Origin: a virus
Direction: 5' to 3' (one strand)
IMG/VR virus record: IMGVR_UViG_3300035130_000226
Coordinates: 1 to 26,509 of that record
Length of the DNA stretch: 26,509 nt
In this document: positions 17,515 to 23,697 of the stretch, in pieces
Layout: each line of letters opens with the position of its first letter
How positions within the stretch are numbered: position 1 is the first letter of the stretch
Position numbers and translations under genes: made by a program
The notes under the pieces: generated by a model
Database searches by the model: none
What the model was told of the DNA's origin: nothing
The model's input: the letters and a program-made list of their open reading frames with translations, nothing else

Positions 17515-18004
17515 TCTCGAATACATCGTGCTGCACCGGATGGGTTGGAACGGGCGCGATCAGTGGCTAAGGCGTGGATACCCAGACAACATCGTCGGGG
17601 TGAGGAACTTCTACCGGAGTGAGATTGGGCTATCTCTACCATATACCTTCATCGTCACGTCCGACGGTGAAGTTCAGCAGGGGTGGCCAGTGACCCACAT
17701 CTCCCCACATGCGAAGCACTTCAACGTGTCTGGGATCGGTGTCGCGCTCCTGGGGGACTTCCGGACGCGAGTGCCCCCCGATCGCCAACTCTGGGCCGCT
17801 GAGGACCTGGCAACTGCTTTACTCATTACATGGCCTCACCTCAAGATCGTGGCTCATGATGAGCTCGGTCCTGGCGCAACTTCCACACCCGGCAAGCAGT
17901 GTCCCGGTCCAATGTTCAACATCAGGGGTTTCCGGGAGCGTGTTCGCCGGCTACAATATGAGCATGGAGCCCGAAACCTTTTGCAGATTGGAGTTACGAT
18001 ATGA
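17438..18004 (+). CDS. Endolysin, N-acetylmuramoyl-L-alanine amidase
   Basis: This enzyme cuts the amide bond between MurNAc and L-alanine in peptidoglycan to release progeny. The 188-residue product matches the Amidase_2/PGRP fold of T7-lysozyme-type endolysins. Zinc ligands are visible: H33 in YIVLHRMGW, H140 in IVAHDELGPG and C155 in PGKQCPG. Conserved HISPHAKHFN and GIGVALLGDF also fit. There is no signal peptide, so a holin is needed for access. I chose ATG 17438 (GGAGG eight bases upstream) over ATG 17423, which contains that ribosome site. The length equals typical single-domain amidases. Confidence 0.88.
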   Translation: MSLHVENLIEVPTPGGAKEKSRDLSDLEYIVLHRMGWNGRDQWLRRGYPDNIVGVRNFYRSEIGLSLPYTFIVTSDGEVQQGWPVTHISPHAKHFNVSGIGVALLGDFRTRVPPDRQLWAAEDLATALLITWPHLKIVAHDELGPGATSTPGKQCPGPMFNIRGFRERVRRLQYEHGARNLLQIGVTI

Positions 18005-18243
18005 ATCCGCTACCAAGTGATGGATGGAAAAGCCGCAAGGTCATCATCGGGATTACCGTGTTCGCAGTGATGGCCATTGGTGGGTTTGCCTGCATGTTGC
18101 TGGAAGCTCCTGGCGAGGCAAGCACGCCGATCGCCACTTTCGATCAATGGGCTGGACTGATGAAGTTCACCGTGCCCGGAGTACTCGTACCTCTGTTCGG
18201 GGCTCTGGGGATGGACAAAATCGCAGAGGCCAAGCGTGAGTGA
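18001..18243 (+). CDS. Two-helix membrane protein, holin candidate
   Basis: The 80-residue protein has two hydrophobic helices (about 14-34, VIIGITVFAVMAIGGFACMLL, and about 52-70, GLMKFTVPGVLVPLFGALG) separated by a short polar loop, with charged ends (KRE at the terminus). This is the form of class II holins. The start overlaps the amidase stop as ATGA, and its end overlaps the next start by eight bases, so the lysis genes are translated as one coupled unit. Which of this and the 17224 protein is the holin cannot be decided by reading. Confidence 0.55.
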   Translation: MNPLPSDGWKSRKVIIGITVFAVMAIGGFACMLLEAPGEASTPIATFDQWAGLMKFTVPGVLVPLFGALGMDKIAEAKRE

Positions 18244-18574
18244 AGTAGTTGGTTGGATCGCCGGCATTCTGGGCGTGTTGTTCGGAGTTGGTGCCGTTCT
18301 GCACACGAAGAAAGTGCAGAGCGACCGACAGCGCGCCGAGCGGGATGCTTTCGAGGCCAAGAAAGCCCACCTGAACGCACGACTCGAGGCAATCCGTAAG
18401 GACTCAGAGCGCCAAGCCGCTGAAGCTCAGATAGCGGCGCTGCGAGAAAACGAGGAGATCCGGAATGATGTCCGTAGTAACCCCCCTGGTTCTGTTGTTA
18501 GCCGCTGGAATGCTGGAGGCCGACGCACTACTCCTGGAGATGGACAAGAGCCTGGAGATTCTGGAGCGGCCTGA
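18236..18574 (+). CDS. Rz-like inner-membrane spanin candidate
   Basis: The 112-residue product begins at GTG 18236 with an N-terminal membrane helix (about 4-22, VVGWIAGILGVLFGVGAVL) and continues into a highly charged helix (about 25-80, rich in Lys/Arg/Glu/Ala) that should form a periplasmic coiled coil. That is the layout of Rz i-spanins, which fuse inner and outer membranes at lysis. The last 36 residues are low complexity and lie where a second gene overlaps in another frame, as in Rz/Rz1 pairs. The overlapping partner lacks an obvious lipobox, so the pair is not a textbook one. Confidence 0.55.
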   Translation: MSEVVGWIAGILGVLFGVGAVLHTKKVQSDRQRAERDAFEAKKAHLNARLEAIRKDSERQAAEAQIAALRENEEIRNDVRSNPPGSVVSRWNAGGRRTTPGDGQEPGDSGAA

Positions 18575-18947
18575 CAAAGCCCCAAATGTGCCTGCGTGGC
18601 CACCTGACCTCCCTGATCCATTCACCATGCAGCCTGGAGATACCCTGGAGGGCAACCTCCCAGCCACCTGCTATCCATACCCAACCGACTTCGTCCTGGA
18701 ATATCATCTCCAGCACTGGGAGTCCTACCCAGACCGTTGCCAGCGGAAAATGAATGCCCTGGCCGGTCAGCTAGAGGACTCCCTCGCGTTCTGCCGTGCC
18801 ACCATTGATGACTTGGAAAGCAGCTGCGTGAGCGATGTCGAGGAGCCCGATCCGTTCTGGGATCACGTGATTCTGTCATTGGGATTGGCTGGTGCAGCCA
18901 TTGGTGGGATTGTGCTCGGGTATGCTATCGCCGTTGCGACTCATTGA
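18465..18947 (+). CDS. Protein with signal segment and C-terminal membrane helix, lysis region
   Basis: The 160-residue product starts within the Rz-like gene (110 bases overlap, different frame) behind AGGAG. It has a signal-like N-terminus (about 3-22, SVVTPLVLLLAAGMLEADAL). A Pro-rich linker (about 35-75) follows, then a region with four cysteines (69, 92, 110, 121) and helical content. A C-terminal membrane helix spans about 134-157 (VILSLGLAGAAIGGIVLGYA). There is no lipobox cysteine after the signal, so it is not a standard Rz1. A combined N-terminal export signal and C-terminal anchor is reminiscent of unimolecular spanins, but those are lipoproteins. The role is tentative. Confidence 0.55.
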   Translation: MMSVVTPLVLLLAAGMLEADALLLEMDKSLEILERPDKAPNVPAWPPDLPDPFTMQPGDTLEGNLPATCYPYPTDFVLEYHLQHWESYPDRCQRKMNALAGQLEDSLAFCRATIDDLESSCVSDVEEPDPFWDHVILSLGLAGAAIGGIVLGYAIAVATH

Positions 18948-19419
18948 ACTTCTTGATCTCCCCCCTTACATTTAAAGGCCACACGGAGAATCTCCCCCAT
19001 GCAGCCTTCCCGTACCCGAATAAGTAGATCATCGTGCTCCACATAACCCTGTTAGTCGGGGTGCCGTCCGGCATCAGGAAGTTGATCCGACTGTTGGGCA
19101 CGAGTATCATGCCGTGGATTGCGTACTGGTGGAACCACTCTTGGGAGCACCCAGCTAATCCAACGACACAAGACCTCCTTTTGTGATCAGCCCATTCCAG
19201 ATGACCCTTGCGCATCCACCTGCCCATCTGAGCGAATGGAGGATTGCAGAATGTACCATCCATCCATGGCTGCTCCAGACCATCTTCCTTCTCGGTCCAA
19301 AAATGCTTGCACAAGGCATTTTTCTTGTCAGCCGCCGCGTCTAACTGGAACGGGCCGTACCTGTAATTCAACATCTCGAACAGCCACGGTGGCGTTCTCA
19401 TTTCTTGGTTGCCCGGCAT
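18925..19419 (-). CDS. Phage N6-adenine DNA methyltransferase
   Basis: This enzyme would transfer a methyl group from S-adenosylmethionine to adenine in DNA, commonly to shield phage DNA from host restriction. The 164-residue product matches the phage DNA N-6-adenine methyltransferase family: TPPWLF at 9-14, LDAAAD at 26-31, NALC at 34-37 and the catalytic NPPF at 59-62. A later SRINFLMPDG segment also fits. No target recognition domain is visible. AAAGGAG lies before the start. It is the last gene of the minus-strand operon; its 3' end overlaps the end of the plus-strand 18465 gene by 23 bases. The recognition sequence cannot be told. Confidence 0.88.
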   Translation of the reverse strand: MPGNQEMRTPPWLFEMLNYRYGPFQLDAAADKKNALCKHFWTEKEDGLEQPWMDGTFCNPPFAQMGRWMRKGHLEWADHKRRSCVVGLAGCSQEWFHQYAIHGMILVPNSRINFLMPDGTPTNRVMWSTMIYLFGYGKAAWGRFSVWPLNVRGEIKKFNESQRR

Positions 19420-19422
19420 CGC

Positions 19423-19788
19423 TTACTCCTTTACTGGTGTGTGGTTCTTATCATCCTGAGCCCTGAAGCTCGGACTTGAGTGGCAACATGGATTGATAAA
19501 TTCGAGCATGACCAGATTGGCAGTGTCTACTAGATGCTCCTGGTTACCGTCGACGAGATAGAGCTTGAGTCTCTCGATCGCTGAGCTGACGTGATCGTAC
19601 TTAGGCCGATCTGAGGCTCCCACCGGCCCGTGCCTCAGATAACCAATAATCATCCGATTGCGCCTGTAATACTCGAACTCTGGAGACCAATCGTACTTCA
19701 GCGGGAGTAGTGGATTATTGGTCGATATACATTTGCATACACCTAGATGCTCCATCAGATGCTTCCTGATGTGCTCACTCACCGTCAC
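19423..19788 (-). CDS. Conserved phage hypothetical protein
   Basis: The 121-residue product starts at GTG 19788, overlapping the polymerase stop (GTGA), and ends just before the methyltransferase. A helical segment AIERLKLYLVDGNQEHLVDT followed by ANLVMLEF (about 70-97) recalls a phage hypothetical family with the pattern RLxxYxxxGNxExLVDxANxxMxEF, remembered rather than searched. The C-terminus has AQDDKNHTPVKE. No enzymatic residues are recognised. Position between polymerase and methyltransferase suggests an early function. Confidence 0.65.
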   Translation of the reverse strand: MTVSEHIRKHLMEHLGVCKCISTNNPLLPLKYDWSPEFEYYRRNRMIIGYLRHGPVGASDRPKYDHVSSAIERLKLYLVDGNQEHLVDTANLVMLEFINPCCHSSPSFRAQDDKNHTPVKE

Positions 19789-22388
19789 TTGTTCCTCTCT
19801 TTCTTTTTCCTTTCTCTCTTTCTCACTTCCCTCATCGCCCTCGCCACCCCCTTCTCGAGTGGCAATCTCCTATCTACACTCACACAATCAGCCCAATTCT
19901 TTCCAATCTTCAGACCAATAGTGAACTTCGCCGTATTTCCCCCAAGCGTGACATCCTTCTCCATGTACTTCACCAGCAGCTTGGCCAGCTTTACTGGATC
20001 TTCTCCCCCGAGTACGAGCTCATCGTGTACTTGCGCCAATATGCCCTCAGTCTCCCAATTTAGGGCATCTGAGATGGGCTTCACCACTGGATTGATGAGG
20101 TCTGCCGCGGAGTGCTGCACTGGGAGATTGTAGCACTCGGTCGGCTTCACACGCTGGTAGATCGGCAATCGATGACCACTGATAGGAGCCTCAATATATC
20201 GCTCGCGGTAGGCCGTCCTGATTAGTCCATCGTGCCAAGTAGGGATCTCGTGTAGGGCTTCCGTGAGTGCTTCATCGAAACGGATGCACTGGGCAAGTGT
20301 GGTTTCGGCAAAGCCGTCGTTGACCAGTGTTTGTTGCATAGTCCTGGGATCGGCCCCATAACACCAGCCGTATTCCACTGGCTTGGTGACATTGCGCTCG
20401 CCCCCGGTGACTTCTCCAGGGTCTTTTCGGTAGGGAAAGATGATCATGGCGACCATTCTATGCACGTCTTTTTTCTGCTCGAACCATTCCAACAGAAGCT
20501 GACAGCCAGATAGGAGCGCGATGATTTTGATCTCGAGTTGGTCGTAGTCCCCCCTGACAATCCATCCTTTTTTACTAGGGGGGATATACATATCTCGAAG
20601 GCCGGCCACCCTGATCACTTCGACAACTTCTCCAGTCTTCCTATTCAGTCTACGGTCGATGACTGGCAAAGGTATGTTCATCAAGTTCGGGGAGGCACTC
20701 CAGCGGAATGTGCGTGCTCCGGTGACACGCCACGTGACATGGACACGGCTTGTTCTCGAATCTATGAGTTTTATCGGATCGCAGTAGGTGTCACGCAGTT
20801 TAGCGTACTGGCGGTACCTATCGAGCCCACGCGCCATGACGACGACCAAGGGATTGTCATGGGTCTTGAGTTCAGCTAACACACTCTTGTCCAGGGAAGG
20901 CTCCTCGGTAAGCTGACTCCACTTGGTCGGACGCACGCGCAACTTGTCGAACACTAGCTTGCGCAGATGTGCTTGGGATGCTGGATTGAACGTGCGGCCC
21001 CACGCTGGCCAATACTTCCTGGCCACCAGGCGCAGCTCCTGCTTTGCGCGACTCTTCCGCTTCCCAAGTAAGCGGCGATGCTCCATCATCCGCTCCCGGT
21101 TGGCTGGGAAGCCGAATGTCTGCATCTTCATGGCCACTTGCATGTTCGTCAGATAACTATCGTAGAGCTGCCAGCCGTTGTGTTCCTCGTCCAGTCTTTG
21201 TCCCAGTGGCTCTCGTAGCCATACAGGGGCATAACTGTCTTTGGCGCAGTATTCTCGTAGTTGGCGTGGGTTCCTCTTGCTGAACTTCTTGGCTCCTTTC
21301 TCATTGGATGCAGTATGCTTCTCCTCCTTCCAGCGGGGCGCATGGCTCTCCTCACACATGATCCAACCCAAATCATGTCTGCGCCCCGAGGCTACGATCG
21401 TGTGTGCTGGGAGGGTGTCCCACGTATAGCCATGCGTTTTGATGCCCAAACGCTGGAAGGTAAGGAGGTCGTGGGGACCGTTCTGGAAGGCGAGCGGTAT
21501 GGACTTATCCTCAAGAATCCCAACGACCTCATCCCTAATACGGGTTCCAATAGCACATGAATCAATCCCTTGGACACTCCCATGCCTTCCAGCAGTATAG
21601 GATTCCCAGGGTACACATACCGCAACCTCGGCATTTGCAAGGCCGATACACATGCACAAATCTCGCAGAGGGTTTGTCCCCCGCGTCTCCACATCAGATC
21701 CGACGAGTCCACCGCATTTGCGTATGGAACGCAGTGCCCGAAGCGTAGCATCGTTGACCTCCGTATGAATTGGTGGCCATTCCCAATCTGGGAGCAGCTT
21801 GCGCGCGAGTGCCCAAGCGCGCTGGGTGTGAATGTATGTTGACGGCTTGTATGCCCACCCCTTCTCCCGCAGACAGAATGCTGGGTGGAGAGTGGCGAGC
21901 ACCGTCAAGCCATCATAGTGCCCCTTCCAACCGGGAAGCGGTGCTCCTGCCCAGGCGAATATGGAGGGCAACTTCTTGTGTGCTGCTTTGGTGTTGTCAC
22001 TCATTACCGGGCCAGTGAGTGCATACAGAGCCTTGCCCCCGAATGCTAACACCGCTTTGGCCCCCGTTGCCGCCAGCTCGACTTTCAGCCGTGGCTCACA
22101 GCACGCGATCGCTTTGCGCCATTGCTCCGGACTCATCTTGAATCGCGGCCGACACATGCACGCGTTGGTGATGTGATGCCGATTTCTGTCCATCCCGAGA
22201 TACCTAAGCATGTCGTCGAGGAAATCCCCAGATGGACCTACGAAGTAGTCCCCGAAGACTTCCTCATCTGGCCCAGGTGCTTCCCCAACGATTGCTAGCT
22301 TGCAGCGGAATGGCGCCTGCGGAAATACTGGGATGGAATTTTTGAGAGGGCAGGTGTCACAGAGGCAACCTAGTTGGCGTGGGTCCAT
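19785..22388 (-). CDS. DNA polymerase A family with N-terminal uracil-DNA glycosylase-like domain
   Basis: The phage replicative polymerase, 867 residues from ATG 22388 (GAGGTG just upstream; GTG 22397 is possible but overlaps that site). Domain order: a family 4 UDG-like domain (about 1-195) with Cys pairs at 10 and 13, GEAPG at 35-39, CRP near 79, Cys 96/97 and HPAF at 168-171, consistent with a 4Fe-4S cluster. Next, a 3'-5' exonuclease with DVE at 232-234, N303/D307 and Y380xxxD384. Then the polymerase: motif A DYDQLE at 614-619, motif B R665xxxK669xxxYG, and motif C HDE at 788-790. SPO1 phage polymerase has a similar fusion. Tyr replaces Phe at the O-helix discriminator position. A basic tail of about 33 residues follows the usual PolA end (GKNWADC). 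Confidence 0.93.
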   Translation of the reverse strand: MDPRQLGCLCDTCPLKNSIPVFPQAPFRCKLAIVGEAPGPDEEVFGDYFVGPSGDFLDDMLRYLGMDRNRHHITNACMCRPRFKMSPEQWRKAIACCEPRLKVELAATGAKAVLAFGGKALYALTGPVMSDNTKAAHKKLPSIFAWAGAPLPGWKGHYDGLTVLATLHPAFCLREKGWAYKPSTYIHTQRAWALARKLLPDWEWPPIHTEVNDATLRALRSIRKCGGLVGSDVETRGTNPLRDLCMCIGLANAEVAVCVPWESYTAGRHGSVQGIDSCAIGTRIRDEVVGILEDKSIPLAFQNGPHDLLTFQRLGIKTHGYTWDTLPAHTIVASGRRHDLGWIMCEESHAPRWKEEKHTASNEKGAKKFSKRNPRQLREYCAKDSYAPVWLREPLGQRLDEEHNGWQLYDSYLTNMQVAMKMQTFGFPANRERMMEHRRLLGKRKSRAKQELRLVARKYWPAWGRTFNPASQAHLRKLVFDKLRVRPTKWSQLTEEPSLDKSVLAELKTHDNPLVVVMARGLDRYRQYAKLRDTYCDPIKLIDSRTSRVHVTWRVTGARTFRWSASPNLMNIPLPVIDRRLNRKTGEVVEVIRVAGLRDMYIPPSKKGWIVRGDYDQLEIKIIALLSGCQLLLEWFEQKKDVHRMVAMIIFPYRKDPGEVTGGERNVTKPVEYGWCYGADPRTMQQTLVNDGFAETTLAQCIRFDEALTEALHEIPTWHDGLIRTAYRERYIEAPISGHRLPIYQRVKPTECYNLPVQHSAADLINPVVKPISDALNWETEGILAQVHDELVLGGEDPVKLAKLLVKYMEKDVTLGGNTAKFTIGLKIGKNWADCVSVDRRLPLEKGVARAMREVRKRERKKKERNK

Positions 22389-22410
22389 TGTTGTCACCTC
22401 TGCGGGAAGT

Positions 22411-22466
22411 GGTGACCCTGACAGGGAAAAGGAGCCCTCCGAAAAGGAAAACCTGTCAGGGTCACC
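22411..22466. promoter_or_regulatory. Perfect 15-bp inverted repeat upstream of polymerase
   Basis: GGTGACCCTGACAGG at 22411-22425 is exactly complementary to CCTGTCAGGGTCACC at 22452-22466, with a 26-base purine-rich loop on the plus strand. It lies in the 97-base gap before the polymerase start. On the minus-strand transcript it would form a strong hairpin ending about 22 bases before the start codon. No U-run follows, so a classic terminator is unlikely; an operator, attenuator, mRNA stabiliser or replication element is possible. Confidence 0.75.
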
Positions 22467-22470
22467 TGAC

Positions 22471-22493
22471 GTCGCTACGGGAGGATTAGCGAC
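22471..22493. promoter_or_regulatory. Second hairpin spanning the stop codon of the upstream gene
   Basis: GTCGCTA at 22471-22477 pairs perfectly with TAGCGAC at 22487-22493 around a nine-base loop. The stem contains part of the TAA stop of the 22486 gene. It sits five bases from the larger inverted repeat, making a tandem hairpin region between the two coding sequences. Confidence 0.6.
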
Positions 22494-23226
22494 GCTTCTT
22501 GCTGGTCTTCTTTTTCTTGGTCCTGGACCGCGAAGGGGCCGGCGTCTCCTCTTCGACTTCCTCTTCTTCCTCTACTTCATCAGCCTCTTCTGCTCCATGA
22601 GCTGACCAGTCGTAGAGGTCCATGTCCTCTGGGACCTCGCAGTACTTGCCAAGGATGTTGGTGTACTGCCCGGTCTTTTTATCGGGCCCCACCTCGCCGT
22701 AGAAGTTGGCTGGTAGCAGGATGCTGGCGTCGCCTAAGATGTCTCGGCACTTGTCGTACACGAGCTCCATGGCCTCGTCGCGCTTCTCTTGCTCGATGAC
22801 TCCCATGTTTTCATCGCCGGCTTCCGCCACGATCTCGCCCTGGAACACGAGATTTCCATCCTCGTCCTTGGTCGGCATGTCTGGGATCTCATCCTCGAAG
22901 CATGCATGCAGGTACTGGTGAGCCAGGCTAGCTGCGAAATCGGGGGCCTTGTGTCCGGGGACGTCCGGGTTATTGAATGGCATCCACAGCGAATCGCGCA
23001 TCGCCGGACGCACCTTGCTGTTGGTGTCTTCCGGATTTTTGAAGGCCACGCAACGAGTTGCGCAAACAATGGAGCCCTCGTAGTCCCCCTTCTCGATCAC
23101 CTGGTTTTTGGCCTCCACGTGTCCGAAGTAGTGCAGGCCGTGCGGCAATGTCTGCCGAGTGGCCGCCTTTCGGATGTCCTTTTTGTTGTAGCTGATATCA
23201 GTTGGTTTCGGTACTCGTCGACTCAC
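22486..23226 (-). CDS. Possible ssDNA-binding/recombination partner protein, ampholytic tail
   Basis: A 246-residue protein starting at GTG 23226 with AGGAG eight bases before. The folded part (about 25-205) has strand-like KGDYEGSIVCATRCVAF, NSKVRPAMRDSLWMPF and an Asp/Glu-rich middle. The C-terminus has an acidic run (about 211-228, EEADEVEEEEEVEEE) followed by a Lys/Arg run to the end (about 235-246). Acidic tails are usual in phage ssDNA-binding proteins, but the terminal basic block is not. Its location between a Sak4-like recombinase and DNA polymerase suits an ssDNA-binding partner. I recognise no motif, so this is inference from place and composition. Confidence 0.55.
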   Translation of the reverse strand: MSRRVPKPTDISYNKKDIRKAATRQTLPHGLHYFGHVEAKNQVIEKGDYEGSIVCATRCVAFKNPEDTNSKVRPAMRDSLWMPFNNPDVPGHKAPDFAASLAHQYLHACFEDEIPDMPTKDEDGNLVFQGEIVAEAGDENMGVIEQEKRDEAMELVYDKCRDILGDASILLPANFYGEVGPDKKTGQYTNILGKYCEVPEDMDLYDWSAHGAEEADEVEEEEEVEEETPAPSRSRTKKKKTSKKRR

Positions 23227-23515
23227 TTTCGATCTCCTGATCTTTGGGGCGGGCCCCGTTTTTTGATATGTCCTCCAGCTCTCTTTTGATCATGCTGGCG
23301 AGGACAGTTAACTCGTTGATCTTAGCCGCTAGCTCATCGTGCTCCCTTTGCCATTTCAATCCTTGCTTGCGGGTCTTCGGTGCTTTGAGGCGCTCCCGGC
23401 TGTTTTGTAGTTTTCGCAAACGCTCCATCATGAGCTTCTCGACCATTGAAAGGGCCGCCGAGAAGCCATCGAAGTAATCGGCGTCACGCCCGAGATTGAC
23501 TACCCGACCACTCAT
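23198..23515 (-). CDS. Coiled-coil protein, unknown
   Basis: The 105-residue product starts at ATG 23515, which overlaps the upstream stop as ATGA (GTG 23527 would extend it by four residues). It is helical and charged, with a long coiled-coil-like span (about 20-88, including EKLMMERLRKLQNSRERL and DELAAKINELTVLASMIKRE). It ends in a Ser/Thr/Glu-rich tail and overlaps the next gene by 29 bases. No family is recognised; its place next to the recombination genes suggests an early role. Confidence 0.6.
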   Translation of the reverse strand: MSGRVVNLGRDADYFDGFSAALSMVEKLMMERLRKLQNSRERLKAPKTRKQGLKWQREHDELAAKINELTVLASMIKRELEDISKNGARPKDQEIESESTSTETN

Positions 23516-23697
23516 GGGGTCCTGCACTCAGCTGGGTTGTAGCCTGCTTCTATGCACGAACGGTAGCTCTTGTGCCACTCTGCTTTGTATACCCTCTCAT
23601 TGACTTCGGTGCATGAGGCACACCGGCATGCTATCCCAAAGACAATCACCCCGATGATTGTCACCACCCAACCTGTCAATCTTTCACTTCCACTCAT
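23512..23697 (-). CDS. Small membrane peptide with Cys-rich ectodomain
   Basis: A 61-residue peptide with one N-terminal hydrophobic segment (about 8-25, TGWVVTIIGVIVFGIACR) followed by a short polar tail with cysteines at 25, 27, 30, 48 and 58. GIAC is only weakly like a lipobox because Gly is at the -3 position. A GGGAG site precedes the ATG, and both ends overlap neighbours as ATGA, so translation is coupled to the Sak4-like gene. The role is unknown; a periplasm-facing or envelope-modifying peptide is conceivable. Confidence 0.6.
   Translation of the reverse strand: MSGSERLTGWVVTIIGVIVFGIACRCASCTEVNERVYKAEWHKSYRSCIEAGYNPAECRTP

Noticed and set aside
22389-22397. GTG start for the polymerase
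   Set aside because: The GTG is part of the GAGGTG ribosome site for ATG 22388.
22411-22466. Intrinsic terminator
   Set aside because: The perfect inverted repeat is not followed by a T-run on the minus strand and its loop is long, so I list it only as a regulatory structure of unknown role.
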